This document shows, in pieces, positions 1 through 6,482 of a DNA stretch of 11,356 nt. The DNA is taken from NCBI GenBank assembly GCA_964520055.1, contig CAZFME010000070.1, positions 1-11,356 on the forward strand. Reading direction: 5' to 3'. Within the stretch, counting starts at the first letter, position 1. Every line of letters starts with the position of its first letter. The DNA comes from DUNY01 sp964520055. GTDB taxonomy: Bacteria; Bacillota; Thermosediminibacteria; Thermosediminibacterales; Tepidanaerobacteraceae. The notes under the pieces are model-generated. The model ran no database searches. It saw only the letters and a list, made by a program, of their open reading frames with translations, and was not told where the DNA came from. A program made the position numbers and the translations under genes.

Positions 1-705
1 AAAAAACTCTTCTTTGCTGCACTCTTCGATGATTTGCCCTTCATCCATGAATATGATTCGATGGGCAATTCTTTTTGCAAAATTCATATCATGGGTTATT
101 ATTAAAACACCCATTCCGTCTTGTGCCAAGTTTTCTATAGTTAACGCAATACCTTCTCTAAGCTCCGGGTCCAAGGCTGAGGTGGGTTCATCCAAGCACA
201 TGATCTTGGGATTTAAGGCACAAGCCCTTGCTATTGCCACTCTTTGCTTTTGACCACCGGAAAGTTCAAAGGGATAGGAAGCGGCTTTGTCGCTAAGTTC
301 CAACATCTCTAAAAGATCCATGGCCCTGTCTTTAGCTTCTTTTTTGGAAATGCCGAAAACGTTTATCGGTGCTTCCATAATATTTCCCAAAACCGACATG
401 TGAGGGAAAAGATTAAAGTTTTGAAAAACCAAGCCCAACTTTTTTCTTATCTGCAACATTTGTGGGGGTTTAGCATATACGGTATTCCCTTCACCATCAT
501 CTTTGCATAGAAACATTTGGTCTACATTAATTGTTCCACGGTCGCACTTTACCAAATTATTTATGCATCTTAAAACCGTTGTTTTACCCACACCGGAGCG
601 ACCTAGTATTGCCAATATCTCCCCTTGTCCCAATTCAAAGTTTACGTTTTTTAACACAGGCTTTCCCTTAAAACTTTTATACAAGCCCTGCACTTTGAGC
701 ACCAT
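1..705 (-). CDS. Polar amino acid ABC transporter ATP-binding protein (3' end cut by window)
   Basis: Cytoplasmic ATPase that powers import of a polar amino acid, in the GlnQ/HisP/TcyC-type family. The frame stays open to base 1, giving 235 visible residues; family members are usually about 240-250, so only a few C-terminal residues are missing. Visible motifs: Walker A GRSGVGKT at residues 35-42, Q-loop Gln95 (LVFQN), signature LSGGQ at 148-152, Walker B MCLDE at 169-173 with the D-loop SALD after it, and switch His205 (ITHD). The ATG start at 703-705 follows GGAGAAAGAGTC, a good ribosome binding site that overlaps the permease stop codon, so the two genes are translationally close (12-base gap). 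Odd points: Arg in place of the common Pro in Walker A, and a somewhat long segment (about residues 62-85) between the first subdomain strands and the Q-loop. The substrate cannot be read from the sequence. Confidence 0.95.
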   Translation of the reverse strand, partial: MVLKVQGLYKSFKGKPVLKNVNFELGQGEILAILGRSGVGKTTVLRCINNLVKCDRGTINVDQMFLCKDDGEGNTVYAKPPQMLQIRKKLGLVFQNFNLFPHMSVLGNIMEAPINVFGISKKEAKDRAMDLLEMLELSDKAASYPFELSGGQKQRVAIARACALNPKIMCLDEPTSALDPELREGIALTIENLAQDGMGVLIITHDMNFAKRIAHRIIFMDEGQIIEECSKEEFF

Positions 706-717
706 GACTCTTTCTCC

Positions 718-1365
718 TTATTGAAAATATGAATATTTGTCTTCTAGTTTTTGAAAAACAGCTGTTAAAACAGCTGTTAAAGCCAGATAAAAAACTCCTA
801 CCACAACCAATGGCACTAAGGAAACATCTCGGTTGGATGCTATTTTACCTGCCCGTAAAAGCTCCCCCAAACCTACCACATATACCAGGGAAGTATCTTT
901 TATAAGAGTTATCACCTCATTGGCCACTGATGGCAGCACTATCTTAATCATTTGGGGTAGGATAATCCTGGTAAAGGTTTTCGCAGGGGTAAAGCCCAAT
1001 ACCTTGGCTGCATCATATTGGCCTTTGTCGATGGATTCAATACCACCCCTGAAGATTTCTCCGAAATACGCCGCATAATTTAGCACAAATGCCAGTATTG
1101 CCGCCGGAAACCTGTCAACGGTTATACCAACTATAGGTAAACCAAAAAATATAAATATTATTTGAAGCAGCAGTGGTGTCCCCCGCATGACCCAAATATA
1201 TAATTCAACCAGAGCAACCAGGGGCTTTATTTTTGAAAGTCTTCCCACAGCCACTAGAATACCTAGGGGAATGGAAAGTATGAGTGTTAAGAAAAATACT
1301 TTTAATGTTGTATCAAGCCCTGATAACAGGGCAGGTAATATTCTTAAAATATATGCCATCATCAT
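718..1365 (-). CDS. Polar amino acid ABC transporter permease (HisM/GlnP type)
   Basis: Inner-membrane subunit of the amino acid importer, expected to form a dimer that docks the ATPase encoded just downstream. It has 215 residues, normal for the family. Hydrophobic segments lie at roughly residues 13-42, 57-80, 88-103 and 184-205. The cytoplasmic EAA loop is clear: an EIFRGGIESI stretch followed by QYDAAKVLGF, near residues 103-125. I chose the ATG at 1363-1365, the first of three consecutive Met codons, because an AAAGGG ribosome binding site precedes it by six bases. An in-frame GTG at 1393-1395 would add ten charged residues (GIKQCKGKI) that do not look like part of the family and lies inside a repeat-like element. 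The stop codon overlaps the ribosome binding site of the ATPase gene, so the two genes form one transcript. The binding-protein gene lies upstream across an unusually long gap. Confidence 0.93.
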   Translation of the reverse strand: MMMAYILRILPALLSGLDTTLKVFFLTLILSIPLGILVAVGRLSKIKPLVALVELYIWVMRGTPLLLQIIFIFFGLPIVGITVDRFPAAILAFVLNYAAYFGEIFRGGIESIDKGQYDAAKVLGFTPAKTFTRIILPQMIKIVLPSVANEVITLIKDTSLVYVVGLGELLRAGKIASNRDVSLVPLVVVGVFYLALTAVLTAVFQKLEDKYSYFQ

Positions 1366-1391
1366 AATTTTCCCTTTACATTGTTTTATAC

Positions 1392-1573
1392 CCACTTAAA
1401 AAATTACTCCGGTACTGACGGCAGTTGTTAAAGCAAGATTGTTGCTTTAAGTGTGGTCTCATACTCTACAAATGCTTGTAGTAATTATTCGTTCGCACTG
1501 CTCGTTTACGGTCCGCATACTGCACCAGCAACGTTTAGCTGAGCTAAGGGCAACGGTAACCTTGCTTAAGTGG
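1392..1573. repeat. Non-coding spacer with inverted ends and internal hairpins, possible MITE or REP-like element
   Basis: The 291 bases between the binding-protein gene and the permease contain no convincing gene. CCACTTAA at 1392-1399 is repeated in inverse as TTAAGTGG at 1566-1573; allowing a few mismatches the match extends to about 15 bases. Inside are a perfect 9-bp stem with 5-base loop (TTAAAGCAA at 1428-1436, TTGCTTTAA at 1442-1450), a 6-bp stem (CTACAA 1466-1471, TTGTAG 1476-1481) and a near-palindrome TTAGCT-G-AGCTAA around 1535-1547. No T-run follows the stems in the direction of transcription, so they are not classical terminators. The spacer may stabilise the upstream message or be a small inserted element; I see no target-site duplication. 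Confidence 0.35.
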
Positions 1574-1656
1574 ATACTTTCCGTCATCTTCATCTCAAAG
1601 ATTTCTCATACGCTATCCAAACCACTATAAACAAAAGTGTCAGTTTTTAATACTTT

Positions 1657-2511
1657 TTACTCTCCGAACCATTTTTGGTATATTGAATCATAGGTCCCGT
1701 CTTTTCTCATATCATCCAAGGTTTTTTCCACCATCTCCAGCAGCTTATTATCTTGCTTTCTAAATCCTATGCCATATTCTTCATCACCAAAATCTTCGTC
1801 AAGAATTGTATACTTTTCCACGCCTTTTTGTTTGATATAGTAGCGTGCCAAAACCTCGTCGGCCACGACGGCATCGACTCTTTTAGCCTCCAAATCCATA
1901 AAAGCTTCATGGTTTGTATCAAACAATACCGGCTCTCCACCATCAAAAGCTTTAACTAATTCAGGCTCGGTGTTCATGGCATCCACTGCGCTGGAACCCG
2001 TTTGAGCAGCTACCTTTTTCCCTGCAAGATCCTTTTTGACGTTGATATCAGAACCGGCAAGGGTAATTATAACCTGGCTGTTATCTAAGTATGGTTTCGT
2101 AAAAGCTACCTTCTCTTTTCTCTCATCGTTAATCGTGTATGCATTCCAAATCATGTCTATATTTCCCGCGTTTAGTTCCGCTTCTTTCATTGTCCAATCT
2201 ATAGGTTGAAGAATCAGTTCCAGATCATTACGCTTAAAAACTTCATTGGCCAAATCCACATCAAAGCCCACGATTTCATTCTTTTCGTCCCGAAAACCCA
2301 TAGGCGCAAATGTGTCATCAAGACCCATGACTACTTGGCCCTTCTCTTTTATCTTTTCGAATGAGTCCTCCTGTGCTGCAGGTTCCTGCTTAGCCCCTCC
2401 TTGTTCTTTAGGTTCTTGTTGGGCAGCTTCATTTGAACAACCAGCCAAGCTAACCACACACATGGTTAAAACAAGCGTCAGTATAACTACCTTTTTTAAG
2501 TTCTTAATCAT
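1657..2511 (-). CDS. Polar amino acid ABC transporter substrate-binding lipoprotein
   Basis: Extracytoplasmic binding protein of the SBP family 3 (PF00497 type), which captures an amino acid and delivers it to the permease. It has 284 residues, the usual size. The N-terminus is a lipoprotein signal: positive MIKNLKK, a hydrophobic core, then the lipobox LAGC with Cys25 as the lipidated residue. A Gln/Glu/Pro-rich linker (about 26-48) follows. The first lobe carries the family pattern GFDVDLANEVFKR, then NIDMIWNAYTINDERKEKVAFTKPY (written here as two adjoining parts), and the second lobe carries KKVAAQTGSSA. The C-terminus has the typical DGTYDSIYQKWFGE. The ATG start is preceded by GGGGAGATAAA. 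It is the first gene of the transporter unit, with its own promoter and a likely operator upstream. The ligand could be glutamine, cystine, histidine or another polar amino acid; I cannot choose. Confidence 0.95.
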   Translation of the reverse strand: MIKNLKKVVILTLVLTMCVVSLAGCSNEAAQQEPKEQGGAKQEPAAQEDSFEKIKEKGQVVMGLDDTFAPMGFRDEKNEIVGFDVDLANEVFKRNDLELILQPIDWTMKEAELNAGNIDMIWNAYTINDERKEKVAFTKPYLDNSQVIITLAGSDINVKKDLAGKKVAAQTGSSAVDAMNTEPELVKAFDGGEPVLFDTNHEAFMDLEAKRVDAVVADEVLARYYIKQKGVEKYTILDEDFGDEEYGIGFRKQDNKLLEMVEKTLDDMRKDGTYDSIYQKWFGE

Positions 2512-2546
2512 TTTATCTCCCCTTTTTTTAGCTATCTTTTTTTAGT

Positions 2547-2569
2547 GTGAAACAAAGATTTTGTTTCAC
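2547..2569. promoter_or_regulatory. Perfect inverted repeat at the transcript start of the transporter operon (candidate operator)
   Basis: GTGAAACAAA (2547-2556) and TTTGTTTCAC (2560-2569) form a perfect 10-bp inverted repeat with three bases between. It begins about ten bases downstream of the -10 box of the transporter promoter, so it overlaps or directly follows the transcription start, a classic repressor position. It could also fold as an RNA hairpin in the 5' leader, 35 bases before the start codon; there is no T-run immediately after it, but A/T-rich sequence follows. I do not recognise the site as a known ArgR, CodY or Rex box. Confidence 0.55.
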
Positions 2570-2578
2570 TACTTTAAT

Positions 2579-2607
2579 ATGATAAAGCGTTAAAGTGTTT
2601 TTGTCAA
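2579..2607 (-). promoter_or_regulatory. Sigma-A-type promoter of the amino acid transporter operon
   Basis: On the minus strand, TTGACA (2602-2607) is followed by a 17-base spacer and TATCAT (2579-2584), a nearly consensus housekeeping promoter. The start point would fall near 2570-2573, about 60 bases before the ATG of the binding-protein gene, and immediately before the perfect inverted repeat at 2547-2569. Confidence 0.75.
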
Positions 2608-2659
2608 CTGCTTTTGATGAAAGCCTAGCTTCATATGAATTCATGCAATATTAATTTTA

Positions 2660-2932
2660 GTGTGGAAACTCTTCTTAGGTGAAGATGATGGAGAGCGTCC
2701 CCTTTTAGCAAGACCGTTGTTTATTCTAATAGCTGGCGGTCAGAGACCGCCCCTACAAGGGACAAACGTAGCAGGGGCTCCGTGGGGAGGAGTTTCGGAA
2801 ACCCATTTGCACCCTATCTACATGGGAATGATTTTACTTAGCGGACTCATCGTTGCTTGCACATGTCTCGTTCTAGATTCAATAGATGAATTAAAGAATG
2901 ATTCTAAGAGAAGTTCTTCTTAAGTGAAAATG
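2660..2932. repeat. Gene-free stretch with a dispersed-repeat-like GC-rich hairpin
   Basis: This stretch lies between the transporter promoter and the end of htrA. Its core is a GC-rich hairpin, GGCGGTC (2735-2741), loop AGA, GACCGCC (2745-2751), followed by CCTACAAG. From memory, this GGCGRTC-AGA-GAYCGCCCCTACA pattern is a widespread dispersed repeat in bacterial genomes and gives spurious small proteins containing GGQRPPLQ. The region is bounded by imperfect direct repeats: TCTTCTTAGGTGAAGATG at 2670-2687 and TCTTCTTAAGTGAAAATG at 2915-2932 (16 of 18 identical). A plus-strand open frame runs through it, but it has no ribosome binding site and its middle is repeat-derived, so I do not call it a gene. 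Confidence 0.4.
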
Positions 2933-2950
2933 TTAAAAGTAACTTTAAGT

Positions 2951-4066
2951 TTATATAGTTGCCTTGGCCGGCGTAATTTTTCTGGTAAGTACCCTTCCAT
3001 CCCGCCTTATTTCAACATCTACCCGACTTCCTACATCAAGATTATACATGACCTGCCGCAGCTTTGCCATTGAACCGACTTTTTTGCCCGCTAGTTTCGT
3101 AATGACGTCTCCTGCTCGAATACCTGCTATATCAGCAGGACTGCCTTTTTCCACCTTGGCGACATATATGCCGCTATCTACCGTTACCTTTAAATTCATG
3201 ACCCGAGCTATCTCCCGATCGATACCTTCGATGCCGAGATAAGGTTTATCAAATCTACCCTTTTGCATTATACTATCTATAATAGGCCTGGCCGTATTGA
3301 CTGGGATGGAAAACCCTATGGCCTCAGCTTGAGAAGCTTTAACGGTATTTATGCCGATTATTTCCCCTCTGCCATTGACCAAGGGACCCCCACTGTTGCC
3401 AGGATTAATTGAGGCATCGGTCTGGATGAGATCTTGCATCAATATCTCACCACGGTGATCTCTCACCGCCACCATGCGGTTCAAAGCACTGATAATACCG
3501 GCTGTTACGGTCCTTTGGAGTGTAAGCCCCAATGGATTTCCGATAGCTACCGCTAAATCCCCTACCACTACACTGTCGGAATCTCCCAGTCTTGCAGTCA
3601 CCAGATTGGGTGCTGTTATTTTTATTACAGAAAGGTCCAGAGTAGGGTCACTATAAAGCCTATGTGCTTTGTATTTCCGGCCATCGGAAAGGAATACCGT
3701 TATTTGATCGGCATCGCCTACTACATGGTCATTAGTGATTATATATCCCAATGCATCTACAATGACACCTGAACCCACTGCTTCGGTTTCCACCGGCCTG
3801 TAAAAAAAATCATAATCTACATGTACCGTGGCTATGCCCACCACAGCCGGTGTTACCTCCCGTGCTATAACCGGTATGATGGCTTCCTGAGCCTGGGAAA
3901 CTTTGGGGGTCTCAGGTTTTTGCTCGGGCTGCTGTCTCCCATACAGAAACGAAGCAGTAATAAAGGTAGCTGCCAATGCTCCTATGAAGGAACTTAAAAC
4001 AACTACCACCAACATTTTTTTAATATCCGGCCAGGACAATCGATAATTGCCCTTTTCTTTTTCCAT
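2951..4066 (-). CDS. htrA: Membrane-anchored HtrA/DegP-type serine protease with PDZ domain
   Basis: Protease or chaperone of the trypsin-like S1C family, tethered to the membrane and acting outside the cytoplasm on misfolded envelope proteins. It has 371 residues, typical of Firmicutes HtrA. Order: short cytoplasmic N-terminus, one transmembrane helix at about residues 18-42, a Gln/Pro/Glu-rich linker, protease domain about 62-268, one PDZ domain about 270-365. The catalytic triad is visible: His114 (TNDHVV), Asp144 (LDLSVIK) and Ser225 (GNSGGPL), with the preceding TDASINPGNS loop. The PDZ carries the carboxylate-binding YLGIEG pattern. The ATG is preceded by a modest AAGGCAGG site. It lies 44 bases after the DUF362 gene in the same direction and may share its transcript. 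In many Firmicutes an htrA gene (yycK/htrC) closes the walRK locus, which fits its place here. No clear terminator follows. Confidence 0.95.
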   Translation of the reverse strand: MEKEKGNYRLSWPDIKKMLVVVVLSSFIGALAATFITASFLYGRQQPEQKPETPKVSQAQEAIIPVIAREVTPAVVGIATVHVDYDFFYRPVETEAVGSGVIVDALGYIITNDHVVGDADQITVFLSDGRKYKAHRLYSDPTLDLSVIKITAPNLVTARLGDSDSVVVGDLAVAIGNPLGLTLQRTVTAGIISALNRMVAVRDHRGEILMQDLIQTDASINPGNSGGPLVNGRGEIIGINTVKASQAEAIGFSIPVNTARPIIDSIMQKGRFDKPYLGIEGIDREIARVMNLKVTVDSGIYVAKVEKGSPADIAGIRAGDVITKLAGKKVGSMAKLRQVMYNLDVGSRVDVEIRRDGRVLTRKITPAKATI

Positions 4067-4110
4067 ATAACTTACCTGCCTTCTATGGTTTGGACCCTGA
4101 CCGGATTATA

Positions 4111-5259
4111 CTATTCTCCTTCGCCTTCTCGTATATGCTTTTCAGTAATGGTTATCAATTCGTATTGCTTGTTGCCCATACCTAGTTTGCAGGCTGCATC
4201 AATGTGAAGCTGGGCGTCTTTGTCGGTCACGGCCTTTAATATATTATCACCCTTTTTCACACTTTTATCCGCAGCCTTGGACTCAGCCAGAGGTGTGGCA
4301 CTGTTTATCATATCTATAGCAGCTTGGTCAGCAGCCACCGGATCAAAACACACTAAAACTCCCTGGTCCTGCACCACCGGCGTATCAGCCATGGGCATAC
4401 AATCACACTCAGGCTGTACTTCGGTGATGAAGTTTATGTAAAGTATTCTGCCTTTTTCAAAAGTCGATACTACGGCACAAGCTGCTTCGGCCAAGCCCTC
4501 ATGGAAGTTTTCTTCTGATATGGGCACGATAAGGGCTTTAACTTCACATACTCGGGAGCAACGGCCGCATTTTACGCATTTGGATTTATCTATAATTATA
4601 GCATCATTGACCAGCTTGATGGCATCATGGGGGCATACATCTACGCACTGACGGCAGCGTATGCATTTGGCATCCAGCCACTCCAGGTGTCTGTTCTCAT
4701 CAAAGTGGATTCTTCCTCTTTCAGCTTCTCCGCAGTGATTTTTGCAGCTTACACCACCCATACCCAAATTCTTTATTGCACCACCGAAACCCGATGTAAC
4801 ATGGCCTTTGCAATGGGATACTACAATCATAGCCGGAGCATGGTATATAGATGAAGCAACTCCTATTTCTCCCAAGATGGGACCGCTCTCAACCCTTACA
4901 TGGTCCTTGCCGAAAATACCATCTGCTAAGACTACCGGGGCTCCCACAGAAAGATGATTTATGCCTTCCATATTGGCTACATCCAAGTATTCCAGTCCGG
5001 GAATTCTCACCGTATCAGTAACAAATGGCTTACCTCCGACCTCTTTTACCTTGTCCACTACCTTTCTAAGAAAAATCGGCCGCACGATGCGATGAGCCCC
5101 GTAAGAGCCAAAGTGGGTCTTAACAGCCACATAATCTTTTTCGTTAATAAACCCCTTAAAGTCAATCGTATTCAGGATTTGTTCAAACTTTGCCACAAAG
5201 CTGTACTTAAAGTCAAAGCCTTTTGCCCGGGCATCGGCAAAATATATTTTTGTTGTCAT
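4111..5259 (-). CDS. DUF362 iron-sulfur protein with two [4Fe-4S] ferredoxin motifs
   Basis: A 382-residue DUF362-family protein whose biochemical role is not established; an electron-transfer or Fe-S-dependent activity is inferred. The N-terminal DUF362 part has a conserved KTHFG segment (47-51) and the SHCKGH...GFGGAIKNLGMG region (148-168) followed by SCKNHCGE. Next come two ferredoxin motifs: Cys199, 202, 205, 209 (CIRCRQCVDVCP) and Cys228, 231, 234, 238 (CVKCGRCSRVCEVKA). The second lacks the Pro usually found after the last Cys. The C-terminal DUF362 part contains ECDCMP (Cys285, Cys287) and the DPVAADQAAID segment. There is no signal peptide or membrane helix, so it is probably cytoplasmic. 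The ATG follows AGGAGGCTTACT, a strong ribosome binding site. It occupies the place between yycI and htrA where walJ is often found in other Firmicutes. Confidence 0.9.
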   Translation of the reverse strand: MTTKIYFADARAKGFDFKYSFVAKFEQILNTIDFKGFINEKDYVAVKTHFGSYGAHRIVRPIFLRKVVDKVKEVGGKPFVTDTVRIPGLEYLDVANMEGINHLSVGAPVVLADGIFGKDHVRVESGPILGEIGVASSIYHAPAMIVVSHCKGHVTSGFGGAIKNLGMGGVSCKNHCGEAERGRIHFDENRHLEWLDAKCIRCRQCVDVCPHDAIKLVNDAIIIDKSKCVKCGRCSRVCEVKALIVPISEENFHEGLAEAACAVVSTFEKGRILYINFITEVQPECDCMPMADTPVVQDQGVLVCFDPVAADQAAIDMINSATPLAESKAADKSVKKGDNILKAVTDKDAQLHIDAACKLGMGNKQYELITITEKHIREGEGE

Positions 5260-5390
5260 AGTAAGCCTCCTATAAAAATTATTTAATTATCATTAATAAG
5301 CCACTCGATGTTAATAATACACTTGTGACTTTAAAAAAATACGGAGCATGAAAGAAATTTTATAAGCTGAGAACATTATATTATTTTTTC

Positions 5391-5406
5391 TATTTCCCGG
5401 GAAATA
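5391..5406. promoter_or_regulatory. Perfect 16-base palindrome (candidate operator of the DUF362-htrA unit)
   Basis: TATTTCCCGGGAAATA is a perfect palindrome. On the minus strand it lies 10 bases upstream of a TATAAT sequence (5375-5380), so it covers the -35 zone of the likely DUF362 promoter. That suits either a repressor that blocks polymerase or an activator replacing a weak -35. I do not recognise the motif. The TATAAT context is A/T-rich, so the promoter itself is only moderately sure. Confidence 0.45.
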
Positions 5407-5430
5407 ATTCGTCAATTAAATTATTGCAGT

Positions 5431-5537
5431 AGGAGAATTACAACCTCCCGTTTTACAGGTGGTTTGCCTTAACTATAGGGGCGTTTTTCGGCAGAGCCTT
5501 AAGGTTCATTCGATAGCCAGGCAAGCGCATGTTTTTT
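5431..5537 (+). ncRNA. Possible structured small RNA or leader, unknown class
   Basis: Read on the plus strand, positions 5455-5469 can pair with 5519-5532. GTTTGCCT (5462-5469) pairs with AGGCAAGC (5519-5526), and ACAGGT (5455-5460) pairs with GCATGT (5527-5532) with one mismatch. This is about 13 pairs with one bulge, and a run of six T (5532-5537) follows at once, as in an intrinsic terminator. An alternative stem, CCTTAA (5467-5472) with TTAAGG (5499-5504), competes with the outer stem because both use CCT, so a switch is conceivable. A small GGAG/CTCC hairpin (5432-5448) precedes. I considered 6S RNA, but the apical arm looks too short. No clear promoter is seen. Confidence 0.25.
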
Positions 5538-5546
5538 ATTATAACG

Positions 5547-5574
5547 CTAAAAAGCGGCAAAAGCCGCTTTTTAG
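5547..5574. terminator. Intrinsic terminator closing the walRK-yycHI operon (possibly bidirectional)
   Basis: Perfect 12-bp inverted repeat: CTAAAAAGCGGC (5547-5558), loop AAAA, GCCGCTTTTTAG (5563-5574). The GC core is flanked by A-runs on one side and T-runs on the other in both directions. It lies about 50 bases after the yycI stop codon on the minus strand, so it most likely ends that operon; it could also stop plus-strand transcripts. Confidence 0.85.
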
Positions 5575-5625
5575 GGAACCGGGTTCTATATGGTAACGGC
5601 ACAAATTAGGCCGATACCTTCATGC

Positions 5626-6477
5626 TCACTGTTCCATTTCTCCAGTATAAGCATTTACATAATATGTATCCACATCCCCCAACTGAATTCTCCATACCGG
5701 TGCTGCCTGCCACCGGTCAGCATTGTAAAGTTTGGAATAGTAGCCTTGCTGAATTCGCGTTATCTCTACCGGGTGTTCGGTTTTTGCTTCGGTAATAACC
5801 CTCATGATAGCTGTAAGTGGGGAAATAACCCCGCGTTTCTTGCCTACATATCTCAAAGGGTTAAGCCAACACTGATAGTATGTCTTGACTCCAGCCGGTG
5901 TAACCATCATGGTTACATAGCTGTTTTCTATAAAAAAATCATCATGATAACGAACATATTCCAATAAGTAGCCTTTACTTTGATCATCATAGGTCACTTT
6001 GTCCAGTACTGCATCTTGTGGCATGCCTCCATGGCTTCTCATGAAGTTTTCGGCTTCGCTTTCGGCTTGCTCTTTTGTAAGATTGGGCCATATTGTCTGG
6101 TCTGTACTATTGAAATAAGTAATAAATCCATTATCTGTAATAATAAGCTGTTGGTTTTTAAAAGTATAGTTTCTCCCGTCCTGAGTCTGACTTATTTTGA
6201 GCACCAATTTCTTTCCGAAAAAACTTTCCAAAACCTTCTTTTCATCTAGTTTTTGAAAACTTACTTCTAGTAAAGACTGAGGTCTACCTTCTTTCGGAAT
6301 AGCAACCTTTAGTACTACACCTCTCTGGTTTAGAGTCCGCTCGATTTCAGACTTTTGCTTCGGAGTGAGTGTAAAATCATCGATGCTCTGTTCCCTAAAC
6401 CACAAGTTACATACCATAAATATGTTAAGCACCACAAAAGATATAATGAGGATAGTGATTGCTCTCTTCCATTCCAA
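5626..6477 (-). CDS. yycI: YycI, membrane-anchored modulator of the WalK sensor kinase
   Basis: Single-pass membrane protein that, with YycH, binds WalK and adjusts its activity; the effect is inhibitory in Bacillus subtilis and activating in Staphylococcus aureus. It has 283 residues: a short cytoplasmic start (MEWKRA), a transmembrane helix at about residues 6-28, then an extracytoplasmic region with a PepSY-like repeat ending in YYVNAYTGEMEQ. I chose the TTG at 6475-6477 for two reasons. The protein then begins Met-Glu-Trp, as the family begins Met-Asp-Trp, and the GGAG of CGGAGTGATGATT is then eight bases away. The GTG (6484-6486) and ATG (6481-6483) just before are too close to that site. 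It starts five bases after the yycH stop, so translation is probably coupled. It is the last gene before the terminator at 5547-5574. Confidence 0.88.
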   Translation of the reverse strand: MEWKRAITILIISFVVLNIFMVCNLWFREQSIDDFTLTPKQKSEIERTLNQRGVVLKVAIPKEGRPQSLLEVSFQKLDEKKVLESFFGKKLVLKISQTQDGRNYTFKNQQLIITDNGFITYFNSTDQTIWPNLTKEQAESEAENFMRSHGGMPQDAVLDKVTYDDQSKGYLLEYVRYHDDFFIENSYVTMMVTPAGVKTYYQCWLNPLRYVGKKRGVISPLTAIMRVITEAKTEHPVEITRIQQGYYSKLYNADRWQAAPVWRIQLGDVDTYYVNAYTGEMEQ

Positions 6478-6482
6478 AATCA

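Larger units (their letters stand above)
5260..5625. other. 366-base intergenic region between the DUF362 gene and yycI
   Basis: There is no gene here on either strand. From right to left it holds the yycI-side terminator (5547-5574), a possible plus-strand structured RNA (5431-5537), a perfect 16-base palindrome (5391-5406), and a minus-strand TATAAT (5375-5380) that could be the -10 of the DUF362 gene with a 5' leader of about 110 bases. No good -35 is seen 17 bases from that box. A TTGACG lies 29 bases upstream of it, too far for a standard promoter. Confidence 0.6.

Noticed and set aside
760..785. Two copies of CAGCTGTTAAA that resemble WalR-type TGTTAA half-sites
   Set aside because: Spacing is 12, not 11 bases, and the repeat lies within the permease coding sequence, where it encodes a repeated hydrophobic segment.
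1393..1395. GTG start for the permease
   Set aside because: Adds ten charged residues before the family N-terminus; its only upstream GGAG is poorly spaced, whereas the ATG at 1365 has AAAGGG six bases away.
2660..2923. Plus-strand open frame of 87 codons with a hydrophobic C-terminal part
   Set aside because: No ribosome binding site, its middle is a dispersed-repeat translation (GGQRPPLQ), and the possible shorter 33-residue form from 2822 also lacks a start signal.
2933..2950. Terminator after htrA
   Set aside because: Only short A/T stems are present (AACTT/AAGTT) with no GC core.
5437..5460. TGTAAT and TGTAAA half-sites on the minus strand near the possible RNA
   Set aside because: The two are 15 bases apart rather than 11, and no partner lies in register on either side.
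5431..5537. 6S RNA
   Set aside because: There is a bubble-like middle, but the apical arm is too short and I could not align it confidently to the 6S consensus; kept only as an unclassified structure.
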